DNA from: Butyrivibrio hungatei NK4A153
Lineage (GTDB): Bacteria; Bacillota; Clostridia; Lachnospirales; Lachnospiraceae
Direction: 5' to 3'
Length of the DNA stretch: 64,000 bases
Assembly: GCF_000424465.1 (NCBI RefSeq)
Contig: NZ_AUJY01000011.1
Location: 1-64,000 of the forward strand
The notes below the pieces were generated by a model, which was given only the letters and a program-made list of their open reading frames with translations, did no database searches and was not told the DNA's origin. Position 1 is the first letter of the stretch, and every line of letters starts with the position of its first letter. Shown piece after piece: positions 62,307 through 64,000 of the stretch. The translations under genes and the position numbers were made by a program.

Positions 62307-62545
62307 GCATATAAAGGTTGATTGCGCTTTTCTTTTTATATGCTTTTGAACTTGATGGCGTTAGGGGTAGCATATAATAGTATGACGAGAAAATTATCTT
62401 ATATGCTTTTTCGCTCGGTTTAATGAGTGAAATGCATATAAGAATGATTGCCTAATGTTGAATTATATGTTTTTCAATTCTAAACGAGGCGCAAAATGCA
62501 TATAAATAATTATTGGAAGCATGTTGTTATATGTTTTTTGCGCCG
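62307..62545. repeat. Four 63-64-bp units of alternating inverted arms
   Basis: GCATATAA starts at 62307, 62370, 62434 and 62498, and TTATATG starts at 62336, 62399, 62463 and 62527, so the units repeat every 63-64 bp. Between the arms sequence is unrelated. Each arm can pair with the one before or after it. The fourth hairpin extends to an 18-base arm (GGCGCAAAATGCATATAA with TTATATGTTTTTTGCGCC). A T run follows each right arm. No gene lies within it; this is most of a 465-bp gap between genes. Confidence 0.85.
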
Positions 62546-62758
62546 ATAAGAGGCTATGTCATTTTGTGCTTTCTTCACTTTGATTAAGAGCTTCTAAGTA
62601 GCCGGCTGTTATTATGTCCAAAATTGCAGAGTTAGAACATGTATAGATGTACGAGATAGGATGGTAAATAATGAATAAAAAGTTAACTTTTTGTAGTAAA
62701 AATTCCATGCATGTGATATGATACATAGCGTAATATTGTTTTTTAGGAGAAAATTGCT

Positions 62759-63340
62759 ATGAAAAAGAAATTTTTAACATTATGCGCTATCGTATCTATT
62801 AGCGCTATGTCTATTGCTTGTGGGGATACAGCTACTGAGGGTGAAACAGCTGTTGCTGAGCTATCAGGTGTAGAAACTGATATTGATTTTGATGATGAGG
62901 CAGATGCTGCGGAAGCAGAAGTGTCTGAAGAAGCGGATGATGCTGCATCTACCGATGGTAGTGGCGAAGAAGGAAAGTATTCTGTATTTACAGATGCCAG
63001 CGATGCTGAGGTAGAGGCATATGCACAGAAGGTTGTAGATGCAGTTCTTGCAAAAGACTGGGATTCTGTTGGCGATATGATTTCTTATCCTATCGGTTCT
63101 AAAGAGGATAACAACCTTTGCAATAATAAGGAAGAGTTTGTGGAATATGCCAAGAATACAGGCTTTGATGACAGCTATTTCAAATCACTTTCAGCATGGA
63201 AAGTTTCAGATTTATGGGGCAACTGGCAGGGTGGTTGTATTGATGATGGAAATATCTGGTTTAGTGGTGTAAATGATGAAGGATTCAAGATTCTTACATT
63301 GTTTGATTTACGCATGGGTGATGCTACAATAACAGATTAA
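62759..63340 (+). CDS. Lipoprotein with acidic linker, 193 aa
   Basis: AGGAGAA precedes the start. The signal ends with lipobox SMSIAC (Cys about 21), then an acidic Glu/Asp/Ala linker (about 22-75). The C-terminal 110 residues (YAQKVVDAVLAKDWDSVGDM, ending GFKILTLFDLRMGDATITD) look like a small NTF2-like alpha/beta domain common in Firmicutes lipoproteins. Its function is unknown. It is transcribed alone and ends at a terminator shared with the convergent HIT gene. Confidence 0.85.
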   Translation: MKKKFLTLCAIVSISAMSIACGDTATEGETAVAELSGVETDIDFDDEADAAEAEVSEEADDAASTDGSGEEGKYSVFTDASDAEVEAYAQKVVDAVLAKDWDSVGDMISYPIGSKEDNNLCNNKEEFVEYAKNTGFDDSYFKSLSAWKVSDLWGNWQGGCIDDGNIWFSGVNDEGFKILTLFDLRMGDATITD

Positions 63341-63345
63341 ATTTA

Positions 63346-63387
63346 AAGGGCTAAGCACAAATAATCAGTGCTTAGCCTTGTTTTTTC
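63346..63387 (+). terminator. Terminator between the lipoprotein and the HIT gene
   Basis: AAGGGCTAAGCAC (63346-63358) pairs with GTGCTTAGCCTT (63368-63379), followed by GTTTTTT. Confidence 0.85.
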
Positions 63388-63389
63388 TA

Positions 63390-63809
63390 TCAAAGGTTTG
63401 CTTTGATCTTAGCGATAATCTCGTCGTACTCAGCATCAGTAAGGAACTTCTCCTGAGGATTCATCGCGAATACGCCGCCCCATTCATAACCATCCTTATA
63501 CTTGGGTACGAGATGCATGTGAAGGTGGCAGAGAGTATCACTGTAAGCGCCGTAGTTAACCTTATCGGGATTAAATGCAGCGTGGATAGCTTTAGCTGCG
63601 CGATTAACATCTGCAAAGAAAGCATTTCTTTCTTCATCAGAAATGTCTACCATTTCATGTACGTGATCCTTGTATGCAACGATGCATCTTCCGAGATGGC
63701 TCTGCTCCTTGAAGAGAACCAGCTGGCTTACACCGAGGTCACAGATTTTGATTCCGAATTTTGCGAGGGCTTCTCCGCCTGCGCAATAAGGACAATTGTT
63801 GTCTTTCAT
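63390..63809 (-). CDS. HIT-family nucleotide-binding protein, 139 aa
   Basis: The start MKDNNCPYCAGGEALAKFG at 63809 has AAGGA upstream; six further upstream codons are not needed. The histidine triad HLHMHLVPK (about residue 98) and the N-terminal CPYC pair are present. HIT proteins hydrolyse or transfer nucleotides; the substrate is unknown. The gene reads away from a partial thrH and may share its transcript. Confidence 0.93.
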   Translation of the reverse strand: MKDNNCPYCAGGEALAKFGIKICDLGVSQLVLFKEQSHLGRCIVAYKDHVHEMVDISDEERNAFFADVNRAAKAIHAAFNPDKVNYGAYSDTLCHLHMHLVPKYKDGYEWGGVFAMNPQEKFLTDAEYDEIIAKIKANL

Positions 63810-63861
63810 AGTGCTTATTCCTTTCAAAACGTCATTTCATGCCGCGCGCGACATTCCTCTA

Positions 63862-64000
63862 TTATAATGCTTTTTTGATCGCTTGTAAAAGGTCATTGTA
63901 CTCTTCAAATGCAGGAAGAGCGGGATAATCAGCCTTGATCTTATCTGTAGAGCGGAAGAGGAAGCCAGCTTTTGATGCCTGGATCATTCCAAGATCGTTG
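63862..64000 (-). CDS. thrH: ThrH-type phosphoserine phosphatase/homoserine phosphotransferase, C-terminal part (runs off window end)
   Basis: The minus-strand frame enters at the window edge and reads NDLGMIQASKAGFLFRSTDK, then a PALPAFEEYNDLLQAIKKAL end, which corresponds to the C-terminus of ThrH HAD proteins. Only 45 residues are visible, so catalytic motifs lie outside. It lies upstream of the HIT gene on the same strand, 52 bases before its start. Confidence 0.75.
   Translation of the reverse strand, partial: NDLGMIQASKAGFLFRSTDKIKADYPALPAFEEYNDLLQAIKKAL

Noticed and set aside
62307-62545. Reading the 64-bp units as a second CRISPR array
   Set aside because: The conserved parts are only 8-base palindromic arms split by variable sequence, there is no continuous repeat of 23-37 bp and no cas gene nearby.

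Overview
The window looks like chromosome of a motile Lachnospiraceae bacterium of the Butyrivibrio/Pseudobutyrivibrio type. The evidence is an AT-rich genome with GGAGG-type ribosome binding sites and frequent TTG/GTG starts, an intracellular GH8 oligoxylanase, a flagellin-like gene, a type II-A CRISPR-Cas system, Gram-positive LexA boxes and Firmicutes-type gene neighbours. The genus is an inference; no rRNA or tRNA gene is present.

Layout. 1-17.8 kb is accessory DNA: an IS66 transposase fragment, a PASTA-like lipoprotein, and two gene cassettes that look like type VIIb secretion (T7SSb) LXG toxin loci (two small helical partner proteins, an LXG-like toxin, then immunity candidates). A Tn916-like right end follows: XRE regulator, sigma-like protein, Cys-rich protein, MazF/PemK toxin, excisionase and tyrosine integrase. 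Cassette 1 lies between two 380-bp direct repeats, each holding an identical 94-aa protein gene. 17.8-35.4 kb is mostly core: low-Mr phosphatase, MATE pump, YolD plus a Y-family polymerase under a LexA box, a HerA-like ATPase, a flagellin-like protein, oppBCDFA, a SulP transporter and a PIN-PhoH ATPase. 35.5-42.5 kb is a complete type II-A CRISPR locus: antisense tracrRNA, cas9, cas1, cas2, csn2, leader and 12 repeats. 42.5-55.3 kb is core metabolism and repair: pseudouridine synthase, a second Y-family polymerase with a LexA-like box, pyrBI, pheA, ppx-ppk, maf and a HAD phosphatase. 55.3-57.5 kb is a third, decayed T7SSb cassette. 57.5-64 kb holds a PHP phosphoesterase, trpB2, the GH8 enzyme, small membrane and Dabb proteins, a lipoprotein, a HIT protein and the end of thrH.

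How it fits together. The three toxin cassettes share a small-partner family, a coiled-coil partner family with a YxPxKxYDMT motif, a promoter with an extended -10, and (for cassettes 1 and 3) a related upstream hairpin. They look like one family of competition modules at different stages of decay. No core T7SS machinery gene (EssB/EssC/EsaA/YukD type) is in the window, so export must rely on genes elsewhere. The least explained sequences are a roughly 300-nt GC-rich, terminator-ended block before mazF-xis-int, four 64-bp repeats of alternating inverted arms at 62.3-62.5 kb, and the 380-bp repeats whose coding differences are all synonymous.
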